Source: Lachnospiraceae bacterium
Lineage (GTDB): Bacteria > Bacillota > Clostridia > Lachnospirales > Lachnospiraceae
Direction: 5' to 3'
DNA length: 64,000 nt
Assembly: GCA_021770785.1 (NCBI GenBank)
Contig: JAETQH010000013.1
Coordinates: 1-64,000 of the forward strand
This document shows, piece by piece, positions 25,378-35,270 of this stretch (its first letter is position 1; every line of letters begins with the position of its first letter). The notes beneath the pieces were generated by a model, which searched no databases, was not told the DNA's origin, and saw only the letters and a list, made by a program, of their open reading frames with translations. The translations under genes were made by a program, and so were the position numbers.

Positions 25378-26273
25378 TACAGGTAACGCAGCTTAAAAAA
25401 TCCTTTGATGGGTTTCGGGCGTTAGACGGAGTAGATATGCACGTGGGACGGGGCAATATTTATGGGCTGGTCGGACCGAACGGAGCAGGAAAATCCACAC
25501 TGATACGCCACATTACCGGAGTGTACCGCCCTGATTTCGGACAGATTTTAGTGGCAGGGGAACCGGTGTTTGAAAATAAGGCGGTAAAAGCAAAATTTGC
25601 CTACATACCCGACGATTTGTTTTATTTTATGCAGGCGGATACCATGGAGATGAAACGGTTTTATGAGGGGATTTATCCGCAGTTTGACAGCAAGCTTTTT
25701 TATAAAATGCAGGAATTTTTCCCTAATATAGATGTGAAACGAAATATCAGAAGGCTCTCAAAGGGAATGCAGAAACAGGTAGCGTTTTGGCTTGCCATCT
25801 GCTGTAAGCCGGAGCTTCTGATTTTAGACGAACCGGTGGACGGATTAGACCCGGTGATGCGCAGGCAGATTTGGAGCATTATCATGGCGGAAGTGGCAGA
25901 GCAGGAAATGACGGTACTGGTATCCTCCCATAACCTCCGTGAGTTAGAGGACGTCTGTGATCATGTGGGAATTATGCACAGGGGAAGAGTGATGGTGGAG
26001 CGTTCCTTAAGCGATTTGCAGGGAAGCGTTACGAAAATTCAGGTGGCGTGCCAGAGCGGCGTGCCAAAACTTCCGGAAGGCTTTGAGGTGCTTCATATGT
26101 CAAATACGGGAAGAGTTTATACGCTGATTGTGAAGGGAGATCCAGCGGAGGCAGAGCGGGCGTTGTCACAGGATAATCCGATGATTGTGGATGTACTGCC
26201 CCTGACTTTAGAAGAAATCTTTATTTATGAAATGGGAGGTGCTGATTATGAAGTCAAAGACATCCTGTTTTAA
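25374..26273 (+). CDS. ABC transporter ATP-binding protein
   Basis: A 299-residue ATPase with Walker A GPNGAGKST (about 34-42), Walker B LLILDEPVDGLDP and a D-loop and H-loop (SSHNLREL). The ABC signature reads RLSKGMQKQ in place of LSGGQ, as in several YtrB/BcrA-like drug or peptide exporters. It starts with GTG overlapping the previous stop and ends 26 bp inside the permease gene. With the YtrA regulator this points to export or detoxification, not uptake; the substrate is unknown. Confidence 0.92.
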   Translation: MIQVTQLKKSFDGFRALDGVDMHVGRGNIYGLVGPNGAGKSTLIRHITGVYRPDFGQILVAGEPVFENKAVKAKFAYIPDDLFYFMQADTMEMKRFYEGIYPQFDSKLFYKMQEFFPNIDVKRNIRRLSKGMQKQVAFWLAICCKPELLILDEPVDGLDPVMRRQIWSIIMAEVAEQEMTVLVSSHNLRELEDVCDHVGIMHRGRVMVERSLSDLQGSVTKIQVACQSGVPKLPEGFEVLHMSNTGRVYTLIVKGDPAEAERALSQDNPMIVDVLPLTLEEIFIYEMGGADYEVKDILF

Positions 26274-28173
26274 TGTGGTGATTTTTAAGAAAAACATTTC
26301 CCATTACTGGCCGGTGTGGGTACTGTTCCTGTGTTACCTGTTTGTTGTTCTCCCTGTGAATATCTGGGCGGCTGCCACCAATGCTTATTATTTTGAAAAC
26401 ATGCCGGCCGCTGTCCGGAATCATCAGATTATCGGTAGTGCCGTAAGAATGGCGATTACTCCGGCACCTATCTTTCTATTTGCGGCAGTGATGGCGTTGG
26501 CGGTATTTTCCTATTTGTATACGGCGAAAAACGCCAATGCGATTCATGCATTGCCGGTGAACCGCCTGGAATTATTTATCACCAATTATCTGTCCGGGCT
26601 GCTGTTTCTCTTGGTGCCGGAAATTCTTGCCTTTGTGGCGGCGGTGATGGTGAGCCTGACAAACCAGATTACCTCTATTGAATATCTTTTCTGGTGGCTG
26701 CTTTGCGTGGGTGGAGTCAGCTTTTTTGCCTATTCCTTTGCAGTCTTTGTGGCGATGTTTACGGGGCTGGCATTTGCGATGCCCTTCTATTTTGTGATTG
26801 CAAATTACTTATATGTAGGCTGCATGTACTTGGTCTTTGTAGTGAAAAACCTGCTCTGCTATGGTCTGATGGATAGTGAGTGGAATCCGGGAAAAAGCTG
26901 TATCTTATCCCCGCTGTATTATTTGTCGAATAATCTGAGGGCGAGGGTTATTTACGATGATAACGGCACTGCTGTGGGAATTTCCGTATACGGCTGGAAA
27001 CTGGTAGCAGGTTACGCAGCGGCAGCCCTTGTGTTTACCATAGCGGCGTACCTGCTTTACAAACGGCGGCAGATAGAAAATGCAGGGGATTTTGTCAGCA
27101 TCGCAGCTGTGAAACCGGTATTCCGGTGGGGCGTGGCGCTTTGCGGCGGTACGGCATTGACTTTATTTGTGATGGGAATCATTCAGGAAGCCCGCGGAAT
27201 GGTAAATACCTTTCCCTATGTATTGATTTGTATGGTGTTTTTCTGCGGCTTCTGTTTCTGGTTAGCGGAAATGCTGCTGCAGAAAAATTTTAGGGTATTT
27301 AAGAAAAAGAAGCTGGTAGAATGGGCGGCGGTTCTGGCAGTTTCCATCTGTTTTGTACTGTTGTTTAAGCTAGACGTGTTCGGAATTGAGAAACGTGTGC
27401 CGGAACTGTCGGAGGTGAAAACAGCATTTGTGAATATGGATTATCCCATAGAGCTGACGGAGGAAGAACTCCCGGAATTACTGACACTGCATCGGGAAAT
27501 CATTCAAAATAAAAAAGAATACCAGGAAAATGAGGAAGCGAAGGACGGAAAGTATTATTATACAACCCTGCGTTATTATTTAAAGGACGGGGAAGTCTTA
27601 GAGCGCCGATATGCACTTCCGGTGACGGAGGTTTACCTGGCGGATGAAAATTCCCCCACTGCAAAATTCATTGCATGGGAAAAACAGCCGGAACGGTTGA
27701 AACAGCAGATGCTTGGTTTTGCCTATGAGAGCAATGAATATTATGCCGGATATATAGATTTGTTTTCGGAAGAGGGGGAGAATATCACCTACTATTTTGA
27801 TAGGGAGGAGTTAGAACAGCTTGTGGCGGCAATCAAAAAGGATGTGGAAGAGGGGAATTTCAATGCTTACCAGCTGTTCAGCGAACAGCAGGAAAAGGAA
27901 TTTTATGCCAATGGCATTGGACTGAGTTATTACAATCCACAGAATAGTTACAGTATCTGGGATTACTACAATGATTACGGCAAATATCAGGGATGGAACA
28001 ATCAGATTTCGGGCAATGGATTGTTTGTAACCGCCACAGATAACAGTAATTATATCAGCTTTGGAGCGGACTGTGTCAATGTCATAGGGACCTTGGAGGA
28101 TCTTGGAGTCATCAATGATAAATGGCAGCTTTACACCAGTGAGGAATGGGAAAAAGTAAGCCTGAAACAATAA
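26248..28173 (+). CDS. ABC transporter permease with large extracytoplasmic domain
   Basis: A 641-residue membrane protein. Residues about 15-380 contain about nine hydrophobic segments resembling ABC-2 type permeases (YtrC/YtrD-like). Residues about 385-641 are hydrophilic and rich in Tyr, Glu and Asn (ESNEYYAGYIDLFSEE, NPQNSYSIWDYYNDY) with no known motif, probably facing outside. GGGAGG precedes ATG 26248, which is preferred over 26227. It works with the ATPase encoded immediately upstream; a terminator follows. Confidence 0.8.
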   Translation: MKSKTSCFNVVIFKKNISHYWPVWVLFLCYLFVVLPVNIWAAATNAYYFENMPAAVRNHQIIGSAVRMAITPAPIFLFAAVMALAVFSYLYTAKNANAIHALPVNRLELFITNYLSGLLFLLVPEILAFVAAVMVSLTNQITSIEYLFWWLLCVGGVSFFAYSFAVFVAMFTGLAFAMPFYFVIANYLYVGCMYLVFVVKNLLCYGLMDSEWNPGKSCILSPLYYLSNNLRARVIYDDNGTAVGISVYGWKLVAGYAAAALVFTIAAYLLYKRRQIENAGDFVSIAAVKPVFRWGVALCGGTALTLFVMGIIQEARGMVNTFPYVLICMVFFCGFCFWLAEMLLQKNFRVFKKKKLVEWAAVLAVSICFVLLFKLDVFGIEKRVPELSEVKTAFVNMDYPIELTEEELPELLTLHREIIQNKKEYQENEEAKDGKYYYTTLRYYLKDGEVLERRYALPVTEVYLADENSPTAKFIAWEKQPERLKQQMLGFAYESNEYYAGYIDLFSEEGENITYYFDREELEQLVAAIKKDVEEGNFNAYQLFSEQQEKEFYANGIGLSYYNPQNSYSIWDYYNDYGKYQGWNNQISGNGLFVTATDNSNYISFGADCVNVIGTLEDLGVINDKWQLYTSEEWEKVSLKQ

Positions 28174-28182
28174 ATTCAGAGA

Positions 28183-28217
28183 AAAAGGCGGGAATAGTTG
28201 TTATTCCGCCTTTTTTA
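28183..28217 (+). terminator. Rho-independent terminator after the ABC operon
   Basis: AAGGCGGGAATA pairs with TTATTCCGCCTT and is followed by a T-run. Confidence 0.9.
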
Positions 28218-28300
28218 TTGTAAACTATGATTAGGGTGTCAAAAGGGACTGTTGGTAGGGTTATGGGGAAATGGCACAAAACAGAAAGGCATTAGTTTTT

Positions 28301-29653
28301 ATGAAGAAAAGACAGCATGTGATAGGCAGGATAGAGCCGGGCAGCATTGCGGAGGAAATGGAGATAGAACCGGGTGATATTCTTCTTAGCATTAACGGAA
28401 AAGAAATAGAGGATGTGTTTGATTATCACTATCTTGTGAATGATGATTATTTAGAGGTTTTGATACAGAAGCCAGACGGTGAGCAGTGGGAGCTTGAAAT
28501 AGAGAAGGAATATCAGGAGGATTTGGGCATTGAGTTTGAAAACGGCTTGATGGATGACTACAAATCCTGCCATAACAAATGTATTTTCTGCTTTATCGAC
28601 CAGATGCCAAAGGGGATGCGGGAGACGCTCTATTTTAAGGATGACGATTCCAGACTCTCCTTTTTGCAGGGAAATTACGTGACCCTGACTAATATGAAGG
28701 ACAGGGATTTACAGCGGATTATTGATTATAAATTAGCACCCATTAATATTTCTGTACAGACTACCAATCCAAAGCTTCGGTGTAAAATGTTAAATAACCG
28801 CTTTGCGGGGGAGGCATTGAAAAAGATTGACCTGCTCTATGAGGCGGGAATTGGGATGAACGGGCAGATTGTATTGTGTAAAGGAATCAATGACGGAGAA
28901 GAGCTTGAGCGCTCTATCCGGGATTTGACGAAATACCTTCCTTATATGGAGAGCGTGTCGGTGGTTCCAGTGGGGCTGTCAAAATACAGGGAAGGGCTTT
29001 TTCCCTTAGAGCCCTTTACCAGAGAGGATGCCATCGGGGTGTTAAACACTGTCCATAAGTGGCAGCAGGCCTGTATGGAAAGTCATGGAACCCATTTTAT
29101 CCATGCCAGCGACGAATGGTATCTGCTGGCGGAACAGGAACTGCCGGGGGAGGAAAACTATGACGGCTATATCCAGTTAGAGAACGGTGTAGGCATGATA
29201 AGGCTGCTGTTAGACGAGTTCCGGGAGGCACTGCGGGAACTGGCAAAGAAAAAGGCAGAGGGCAGTGTGCCGGAGGCATTGCAGGGGAAAGCGGGGGAAA
29301 AACATATCCGTTCCCTTGCTACCGGATTGTTAGCGGCTCCCTTTATCATGCAGTTAGCGGGGGAATGTATGGAGGAGTTCCCTGATTGTGATATCCGGGT
29401 TTATCCTATCCGCAACGACTTTTTCGGGGAGCGGATTACTGTGTCGGGGCTTTTGACCGGACGGGATTTAGAGGCCCAGCTAAAGGAAAAGGAATTAGGA
29501 GAAAAACTGCTTTTGCCCTGTAATCTTCTGCGCAGCGGCGAGGAAGTGTTCTTAGACGACATGACCTTAGGGGAACTGAAAACCGCTTTACAAGTGGAAA
29601 TAGATATTGTAAAATCAAGCGGTCAGGATTTGTTAGAAGCGATGTTGCTCTGA
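28301..29653 (+). CDS. DUF512 protein with PDZ and radical-SAM-like domains
   Basis: A 450-residue member of a conserved family of unknown function. Residues about 1-75 form a PDZ-like domain (IGRIEPGSIAEEMEIEPGDILLSINGKEI). A radical-SAM-like iron-sulfur motif follows, CHNKCIFCF, with cysteines spaced CxxxCxxC, then the DUF512 region (SFLQGNYVTLTNM, SVSVVPVGLSKYR). I choose ATG 28301, where homologous proteins usually start; an in-frame ATG at 28271 is possible. It sits 33 bp before der, a frequent pairing in Clostridia, which hints at ribosome or membrane-linked roles but proves nothing. Confidence 0.87.
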   Translation: MKKRQHVIGRIEPGSIAEEMEIEPGDILLSINGKEIEDVFDYHYLVNDDYLEVLIQKPDGEQWELEIEKEYQEDLGIEFENGLMDDYKSCHNKCIFCFIDQMPKGMRETLYFKDDDSRLSFLQGNYVTLTNMKDRDLQRIIDYKLAPINISVQTTNPKLRCKMLNNRFAGEALKKIDLLYEAGIGMNGQIVLCKGINDGEELERSIRDLTKYLPYMESVSVVPVGLSKYREGLFPLEPFTREDAIGVLNTVHKWQQACMESHGTHFIHASDEWYLLAEQELPGEENYDGYIQLENGVGMIRLLLDEFREALRELAKKKAEGSVPEALQGKAGEKHIRSLATGLLAAPFIMQLAGECMEEFPDCDIRVYPIRNDFFGERITVSGLLTGRDLEAQLKEKELGEKLLLPCNLLRSGEEVFLDDMTLGELKTALQVEIDIVKSSGQDLLEAMLL

Positions 29654-29686
29654 CAGCTAATGTTATGAAGAGAGGTAAGGTTGAAA

Positions 29687-31012
29687 ATGAGTAAACCAGT
29701 TGTTGCGATTGTCGGACGCCCCAATGTGGGGAAATCCACATTATTTAACACCCTTGCGGGGGAGCGGATTTCAATCGTAAAGGATACGCCGGGAGTGACC
29801 AGAGACCGTATTTATGCGGAGGTTACCTGGCTGAACTATGAATTTACCCTGATAGATACCGGAGGTATTGAGCCGGACAGCAGAGATGTAATTTTATCCC
29901 AGATGAGGGAGCAGGCAGAGATTGCCATTGCCACTGCAGATGTGATTATGTTTATCACCGACGTGCGGCAGGGCTTGCAGGATTCCGATGCCAAGGTGGC
30001 GGACATGCTGCGCCGTTCCGGGAAACCCGTGGTTCTGGTGGTGAATAAGGTGGACAGTTTCGAGAAATACATGCCGGATGTCTATGAATTTTATAATTTG
30101 GGAATTGGCGAGCCCTTCCCGGTTTCCGCAGCATCCATGTTAGGGTTGGGGGATATGTTAGACGAAGTGGTGAAATATTTTCCGGAATATAACAAAGAAG
30201 AGGAGGAGGACGAGCGCCCCAAGGTTGCCATTATCGGAAAACCCAACGTAGGAAAATCCTCCCTCATTAATAAACTGGCGCAGGAGGACCGCGTCATTGT
30301 ATCGGATATTGCAGGAACCACCCGTGATGCCATTGATACGGACATTAAATATAACGGAAAAGAATATGTATTTATTGATACCGCAGGACTGCGCCGGAAA
30401 AATAAGATAAAAGAGGAAATCGAGCGTTACAGCATTATCCGTGCCGTGACTGCCGTGGAGCGTGCGGACGTCTGCATTATCGTCATTGATGCCACGGAGG
30501 GCGTGACGGAGCAGGATGCTAAGATTGCAGGCATTGCCCACGATAGGGGAAAGGGTATCATCATTGCCGTCAATAAATGGGACGCTATTGAAAAGGATGA
30601 TAAGACGATCTACCGGCATACGGAGAAAATCCGCCAGATTCTGAGTTTTATGCCCTATGCGGAGATATTGTTTATTTCCGCAAAGTCAGGACAGCGGTTG
30701 AATAAGCTGTTTGAGATGATTGATGTGGTCATTGAAAACAACAGTATGCGTGTTGCTACCGGAGTGCTAAATGAAATTGTGGCAGAGGCAGTGGCAATGC
30801 AGCAGCCCCCTTCCGATAAGGGAAAACGGCTGAAGATTTATTATACCACCCAGGTGGCAGTCAAACCGCCGACCTTTGTTATTTTTGTCAATGATAAGGA
30901 ATTGATGCACTTTTCTTATACCCGTTATCTGGAAAACCGGATTCGTGATACCTTTGGTTTCCGCGGAACGGCGCTTAAGTTTATCATTCGAGAGAGAAAG
31001 GAAGAAAAATAA
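29687..31012 (+). CDS. der: Ribosome biogenesis GTPase Der (EngA)
   Basis: Der is a double-GTPase essential for 50S assembly. The 441-residue protein has G1 motifs GRPNVGKST (10-18) and GKPNVGKSS (about 183), paired with DTGG and DTAG switch II motifs and NKVD and NKWD specificity motifs. A KH-like C-terminal domain (about 350-441) follows. ATG 29687 is preferred over the TTG six bases upstream. The last base of its stop codon is the first base of plsY. Confidence 0.97.
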   Translation: MSKPVVAIVGRPNVGKSTLFNTLAGERISIVKDTPGVTRDRIYAEVTWLNYEFTLIDTGGIEPDSRDVILSQMREQAEIAIATADVIMFITDVRQGLQDSDAKVADMLRRSGKPVVLVVNKVDSFEKYMPDVYEFYNLGIGEPFPVSAASMLGLGDMLDEVVKYFPEYNKEEEEDERPKVAIIGKPNVGKSSLINKLAQEDRVIVSDIAGTTRDAIDTDIKYNGKEYVFIDTAGLRRKNKIKEEIERYSIIRAVTAVERADVCIIVIDATEGVTEQDAKIAGIAHDRGKGIIIAVNKWDAIEKDDKTIYRHTEKIRQILSFMPYAEILFISAKSGQRLNKLFEMIDVVIENNSMRVATGVLNEIVAEAVAMQQPPSDKGKRLKIYYTTQVAVKPPTFVIFVNDKELMHFSYTRYLENRIRDTFGFRGTALKFIIRERKEEK

Positions 31013-31659
31013 TGATTGGGGCAAGGATATTAGCAATTCTATTGGGGTATGTGTTTGGACTTTTACAGACAGGATATTTCTACGGAAAGAGACACGGTGT
31101 GGATATCCGCACTCAGGGCAGCGGAAATGCAGGAGCAACCAATACCTTAAGGGTACTGGGCTTAAAGGCGGGGCTGGTTACCTTCCTTGGGGATTTGTTC
31201 AAAGCAATTTTTGCGGTGCTGGTAATCCATCTGTTGTTTCGGGAGCGTTATCCTGACGCCGTTAAGGTGCTGGAGCTGTATGCCGGATTTGGCGCAGTGC
31301 TGGGGCACAATTTCCCCTTCTATCTGAAATTTAAAGGGGGAAAAGGAATTGCCTGTACTTCCGGCGTGATTTTGGCAGTATGTCCTCTGGCAGCCCCGAT
31401 TTGTCTTGCCTTATTTATTATTCTTGTAGCAACGACGAGATATGTGTCCTTAGGTTCTATCGTGGTGGTAGTTGCATACCTGATTCAGGCGGTTATTTTC
31501 GGACAGATGGGATATCTTAGTATAGAGGCGGCATATCTGCCGGAGTTTTATATTGTGAGTGCCTGCTTTACTGCCATGGCATTGTGGCGGCATCGGGCGA
31601 ATATCAAACGTCTTTTGACCGGAACGGAAAACAAGTTTGGTGTTAAGGCGAAGGAATAG
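31012..31659 (+). CDS. plsY: Glycerol-3-phosphate acyltransferase PlsY
   Basis: PlsY moves the acyl group from acyl phosphate (made by PlsX, at 3473) to glycerol 3-phosphate in the membrane. The 215-residue protein has several membrane spans and the three conserved loops: GSGNAGATNTLR, GHNFPFYLKFKGGKGIA and the region before the last helix (ALWRHRANIKRL). gpsA, which makes the acceptor substrate, follows after 13 bp, a functional pairing. Confidence 0.95.
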   Translation: MIGARILAILLGYVFGLLQTGYFYGKRHGVDIRTQGSGNAGATNTLRVLGLKAGLVTFLGDLFKAIFAVLVIHLLFRERYPDAVKVLELYAGFGAVLGHNFPFYLKFKGGKGIACTSGVILAVCPLAAPICLALFIILVATTRYVSLGSIVVVVAYLIQAVIFGQMGYLSIEAAYLPEFYIVSACFTAMALWRHRANIKRLLTGTENKFGVKAKE

Positions 31660-31672
31660 GAGAACAGATTTC

Positions 31673-32689
31673 ATGAAGAAAAAAGTAGCGGTTATCGGAG
31701 CCGGAAGCTGGGGAACTGCATTATCACTGGTGCTGCACACCAATGGAAATGAGGTGACGGTCTGGTCCATTATGGAATCCGAGATTACGATGTTAAAGGA
31801 AAAACATGAGCATGTGGAGAAGCTTCCCGGGGTAAAGCTGCCGGAGGATATCTGCTTTACCACAGATTTAGAGAGCGCCATCACGGATAAGGATTTTCTG
31901 ATTCTGGCGGTGCCTTCCGTATTTACCAGAAGCACGGCAAAGAGCATGGCTCCCTTTGTGAAAGAGGGACAGGTGATTGTCTGCGTGGCAAAGGGGATTG
32001 AGGAAGAAACTCTGATGACCATTTCCGAGGTGGTGCAGCAGGAGATTCCCGTGGCAGAGGTGGCGGTGATGTGCGGCCCAAGCCATGCGGAGGAAGTGGG
32101 AATAGGACTTCCTACTACAGTAGTAGCCGGCGCAAAAAAGAAAGCGGTGGCGGAGAGCATTCAGGATATTTTCATGAATGAGGTGTTTCGTGTGTACACC
32201 AGCCCGGATGTGCTGGGGATGGAATTAGGCGGTTCCCTTAAAAATGTCATTGCATTAGCGGCGGGTATGGCGGACGGTTTAGGTTACGGAGATAACACCA
32301 AAGCGGCGCTGATTACCAGAGGAATCACGGAAATCGGACGTCTTGCCATCAAAATGGGAGCAAGCTATGAGACGCTGAGCGGTCTGACCGGAATCGGCGA
32401 TTTGATTGTGACCTGTGAGAGTAAGCACAGCAGAAACCGGAAAGCGGGAATGCTGATAGGACAGGGGTACACCATGAAACAGGCCACCGAGGAAGTGAAA
32501 ATGGTGGTGGAGGGAATTTATTCCGCCAAGGCTGCCATTGCCTTAGCAAGAAAATACGGGGAAGATATGCCGATTATTGAGGTGGTAAATAAGGTATTGT
32601 TTGAGGATCTGCCGGCACAGGAGGCAGTCCGGGAGCTGATGGTTCGGGATAAGCGGGCAGAGCACAGTGATTTGGAATGGAAAGCGTGA
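31673..32689 (+). CDS. gpsA: Glycerol-3-phosphate dehydrogenase (NAD(P)+)
   Basis: GpsA reduces dihydroxyacetone phosphate to glycerol 3-phosphate for phospholipid synthesis. The 338-residue protein has the Rossmann motif VIGAGSWGTALS (7-18), the CGPSHAEEV block and the catalytic-lysine region LGGSLKNVIALAAG followed by GYGDNTKAALITRG. ATG 31673 follows AGGAG by ten bases; the upstream in-frame codons overlap plsY and are unlikely to be translated. Confidence 0.96.
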   Translation: MKKKVAVIGAGSWGTALSLVLHTNGNEVTVWSIMESEITMLKEKHEHVEKLPGVKLPEDICFTTDLESAITDKDFLILAVPSVFTRSTAKSMAPFVKEGQVIVCVAKGIEEETLMTISEVVQQEIPVAEVAVMCGPSHAEEVGIGLPTTVVAGAKKKAVAESIQDIFMNEVFRVYTSPDVLGMELGGSLKNVIALAAGMADGLGYGDNTKAALITRGITEIGRLAIKMGASYETLSGLTGIGDLIVTCESKHSRNRKAGMLIGQGYTMKQATEEVKMVVEGIYSAKAAIALARKYGEDMPIIEVVNKVLFEDLPAQEAVRELMVRDKRAEHSDLEWKA

Positions 32690-32762
32690 GAAGAAGCTTC
32701 GGAGGTTACATCGGAGAACGCAAAACGGTGTTTTCTGATTGGGCGGCAGAGAGGAAAGAAAA

Positions 32763-33203
32763 ATGGAACAGGAAAAGATTAAAATAAAATACCACTCCGA
32801 TAAAATCAGTAAACTGGAATATATTGACGGGAAGAGCGACTGGATTGATTTGCGGGCGGCGGAGGACGTGACCTTAAAAAAAGGCGAGTTTAAGCTTATC
32901 AGCCTTGGGATTTCCATGGAGCTTCCGGCGGGGTATGAGGCGGTAATCGTGCCGAGAAGCTCCACCTACAAGAATTTTGGGATTATCCAGACCAACCACA
33001 TGGGGGTCATTGACGAGAGCTACTGTGGAGACGATGATGTATATAAGATGCCGGTGCTTGCCCTGCGGGATACGGAGATTCATGTGAATGACAGAATCTG
33101 CCAGTTCCGTATTCAGCGGCACCAGCCAAAGATAGTGTTTGAAGAGGTGGAGAGCCTTGGAAATAAAAACCGTGGGGGAATTGGCAGCACGGGAAGAAAC
33201 TAA
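32763..33203 (+). CDS. dUTP diphosphatase-like protein
   Basis: Trimeric dUTPases hydrolyse dUTP to dUMP, keeping uracil out of DNA. The 146-residue protein shows the five family motifs: [35 protein letters not shown] and the C-terminal RGGIGSTGR. The last lacks the phenylalanine of the usual RGxxGFGSTG, as in the YncF-type branch. dCTP deaminase relatives share the fold, but motif 3 favours dUTPase. Start ATG 32763 has GAGAGG upstream. Confidence 0.87.
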   Translation: MEQEKIKIKYHSDKISKLEYIDGKSDWIDLRAAEDVTLKKGEFKLISLGISMELPAGYEAVIVPRSSTYKNFGIIQTNHMGVIDESYCGDDDVYKMPVLALRDTEIHVNDRICQFRIQRHQPKIVFEEVESLGNKNRGGIGSTGRN

Positions 33204-33246
33204 TCATGGGGGAACACCCATCAGGCAGTGAAAGGAGAACGTGTTT

Positions 33247-33888
33247 ATGGAAAGCAGAATGGTAAAATTTTATTCAAAAGAGAGCAACAGAGTGGCAATT
33301 CATGCGATACCGGGACATTTTGCCACTAGTCATTCTCATATCAATTATTACATTGATGTGACCAGTTTGAAAACCAGAGTGCAGGAGGCGAAGGAATTAG
33401 CGAAGGTGCTGTATCACCACATAGGCAGACTTTCTTACATAGATACCATCGTCTGCATGGATGGGACGGAGGTTATCGGAGCCTTTTTAGCGGAGGAATT
33501 TGAAAAGGGTGAGTTTGTTTCAACGAACCGTCATGAAACTCTTTACGTGGTAGAGCCGGAGATAAACAGCAGCAACCAGATGCTGTTTCGGGATAATATT
33601 AAGCCCAGCATTAATGGAAAACATGTGCTTCTGCTGTCTGCTACCACAACCACAGGAAAAACCATCCGCCGCAGCTTAGAGGGAATCCGCTATTACGGCG
33701 GAAAGGTAGAGGCGGTGGCATCCATTTTCAGTACGGTGAAGAGCGTGGACGACATGCAGGTAATCAGCGTATTTTCCGAGGCGGATTTGCCGGGCTATGC
33801 AGCCTACATGGCGGAGGAATGTCCCTTCTGTAAAAACGGGGAACGCTTAGAGGCAGTGGTCAACGGCTTTGGTTATTCACGGCTGTAG
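33247..33888 (+). CDS. Phosphoribosyltransferase-like protein
   Basis: A 213-residue protein resembling type I phosphoribosyltransferases. The PRPP loop is altered: the expected acidic pair before the threonine loop is replaced (VLLLSATTTTGKTIRRSL), as in orotate phosphoribosyltransferase-like proteins of unknown activity. A C-terminal CPFCKNGERLEA resembles the CxxC tail seen in Clostridia homologues and could bind metal. It is probably a nucleotide or pyrimidine-related enzyme; I do not assign pyrE. The dUTPase-like gene upstream supports a nucleotide context. Confidence 0.7.
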   Translation: MESRMVKFYSKESNRVAIHAIPGHFATSHSHINYYIDVTSLKTRVQEAKELAKVLYHHIGRLSYIDTIVCMDGTEVIGAFLAEEFEKGEFVSTNRHETLYVVEPEINSSNQMLFRDNIKPSINGKHVLLLSATTTTGKTIRRSLEGIRYYGGKVEAVASIFSTVKSVDDMQVISVFSEADLPGYAAYMAEECPFCKNGERLEAVVNGFGYSRL

Positions 33889-34036
33889 ACGGCTTCGTCA
33901 TTTTGTATAAAAAAAAATAGGGAATCCGTCAGTTTGACGAAAAAGCAGAAAAACAGTCGAAAGCACTGTGATATTCCACAAGAAAAGAAGAAATTCTTTG
34001 TGTAGGAGGCATATGGTGTTTTCGGCTGTTTTTTTG

Positions 34037-34065
34037 TATAGTATAGCTATCAGGAAACGTAAACA
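34037..34065 (+). promoter_or_regulatory. Probable CcpA (cre) site and -10 region upstream of the MsmX gene
   Basis: CAGGAAACGTAAACA (34051-34065) matches 13 of 15 positions of the cre consensus WTGNAARCGNWWWCA, including the whole 13-base core from G to CA. It follows a TATAGT -10-like box (34037-34042) whose -35 box is weak. A site in this place would block transcription when CcpA is active. Confidence 0.6.
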
Positions 34066-34088
34066 AATTTTAGGAGGTATTTAGACCA

Positions 34089-35201
34089 ATGGCAAGTTTA
34101 TCTTTAAAAAACATTTGCAAAGTATATCCTAACGGTTTTGAGGCTGTTAAGGATTTCAACCTTGAAGTAGAAGATCAGGAGTTCATCATCTTCGTAGGAC
34201 CATCCGGATGTGGTAAATCTACCACCCTTCGTATGATTGCTGGTCTGGAAGAGATTTCTTCCGGCGAGTTCAAGATCGACGGAAAATTAATGAACGATGT
34301 TGAGCCGAAGGACAGAGATATCGCAATGGTATTCCAGAACTACGCGCTGTATCCGCATATGACCGTATTTGACAATATGGCATTCGGATTAAAATTAAGA
34401 AAAGTTCCGAAGGACGAGATTAAGAGAAAAGTAGAAGAAGCTGCTAAAATCCTTGACCTTGAGAAATTATTAGACCGTAAACCAAAGGCTTTATCCGGTG
34501 GACAGAGACAGCGTGTTGCTATGGGTCGTGCTATCGTTCGTAATCCTAAGGTATTCCTTATGGATGAGCCGTTATCCAACCTGGATGCAAAATTACGTGT
34601 GCAGATGCGTTCCGAGATTTCAGCTTTACATAACAGATTAAAAGCTACCATCATCTACGTTACACATGATCAGACCGAGGCTATGACCTTAGGTACCAGA
34701 ATCGTTGTATTAAAAGACGGTGTTATCATGCAGGTTGACTCTCCGCAGAAATTATACAATGAGCCGAACAACTTATTTGTTGCAGGATTCATTGGTTCTC
34801 CGCAGATGAACTTTGTAGATGCTACCTGTAGGGTAGAGGGCGACAAAGTAAGCCTTACTTTCGATAATACAACTATCGTATTACCACCGGCAAAAGCAAA
34901 GAAACTTGCAGATGCAGGCTGCAACGGCAAGACTGTTGTTATGGGTATCAGACCGGAGGATATCGGCGATTCCGAAATCGAAATCGAAGCACATAAAGAC
35001 TGCACTTTTGAGGCAGATATCACAGGATACGAGTTATTAGGTTCTGAGGTATTATTATACTTCAAAGCAGCAGGCGCAAGCATGACAGCAAAGGTTGACT
35101 CCAGAACAACCGCTCGTATGGGGGACCATATTAAATTAGCGATTGACCCGGAGAAAATTCATGTATTCAACAAAGAAACTGAATTGACAATCACCAACTA
35201 A
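34089..35201 (+). CDS. msmX: Multi-sugar ABC transporter ATPase (MsmX/UgpC type)
   Basis: This ATPase energises several carbohydrate importers whose permeases are encoded elsewhere. The 370-residue protein has Walker A GPSGCGKST, signature LSGGQRQRVAMGR, Walker B VFLMDEPLSNLDAKLR, and a C-terminal OB/TOBE regulatory domain (about 235-370). It is a single gene with no permease or binding protein beside it, which fits a shared ATPase. Codon use is that of a highly expressed gene. AGGAGG precedes the start; a probable cre site upstream suggests carbon catabolite control. Confidence 0.94.
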   Translation: MASLSLKNICKVYPNGFEAVKDFNLEVEDQEFIIFVGPSGCGKSTTLRMIAGLEEISSGEFKIDGKLMNDVEPKDRDIAMVFQNYALYPHMTVFDNMAFGLKLRKVPKDEIKRKVEEAAKILDLEKLLDRKPKALSGGQRQRVAMGRAIVRNPKVFLMDEPLSNLDAKLRVQMRSEISALHNRLKATIIYVTHDQTEAMTLGTRIVVLKDGVIMQVDSPQKLYNEPNNLFVAGFIGSPQMNFVDATCRVEGDKVSLTFDNTTIVLPPAKAKKLADAGCNGKTVVMGIRPEDIGDSEIEIEAHKDCTFEADITGYELLGSEVLLYFKAAGASMTAKVDSRTTARMGDHIKLAIDPEKIHVFNKETELTITN

Positions 35202-35233
35202 TCCGATAAAATTAAATAGACAATATAAGATGG

Positions 35234-35264
35234 AAACTGGGTACAATCTATGTACCCAGTTTTT
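35234..35264 (+). terminator. Rho-independent terminator after msmX
   Basis: AAACTGGGTAC pairs with GTACCCAGTTT around a 7-nt loop and is followed by TTTTT. Confidence 0.92.
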
Positions 35265-35270
35265 GTTCGT

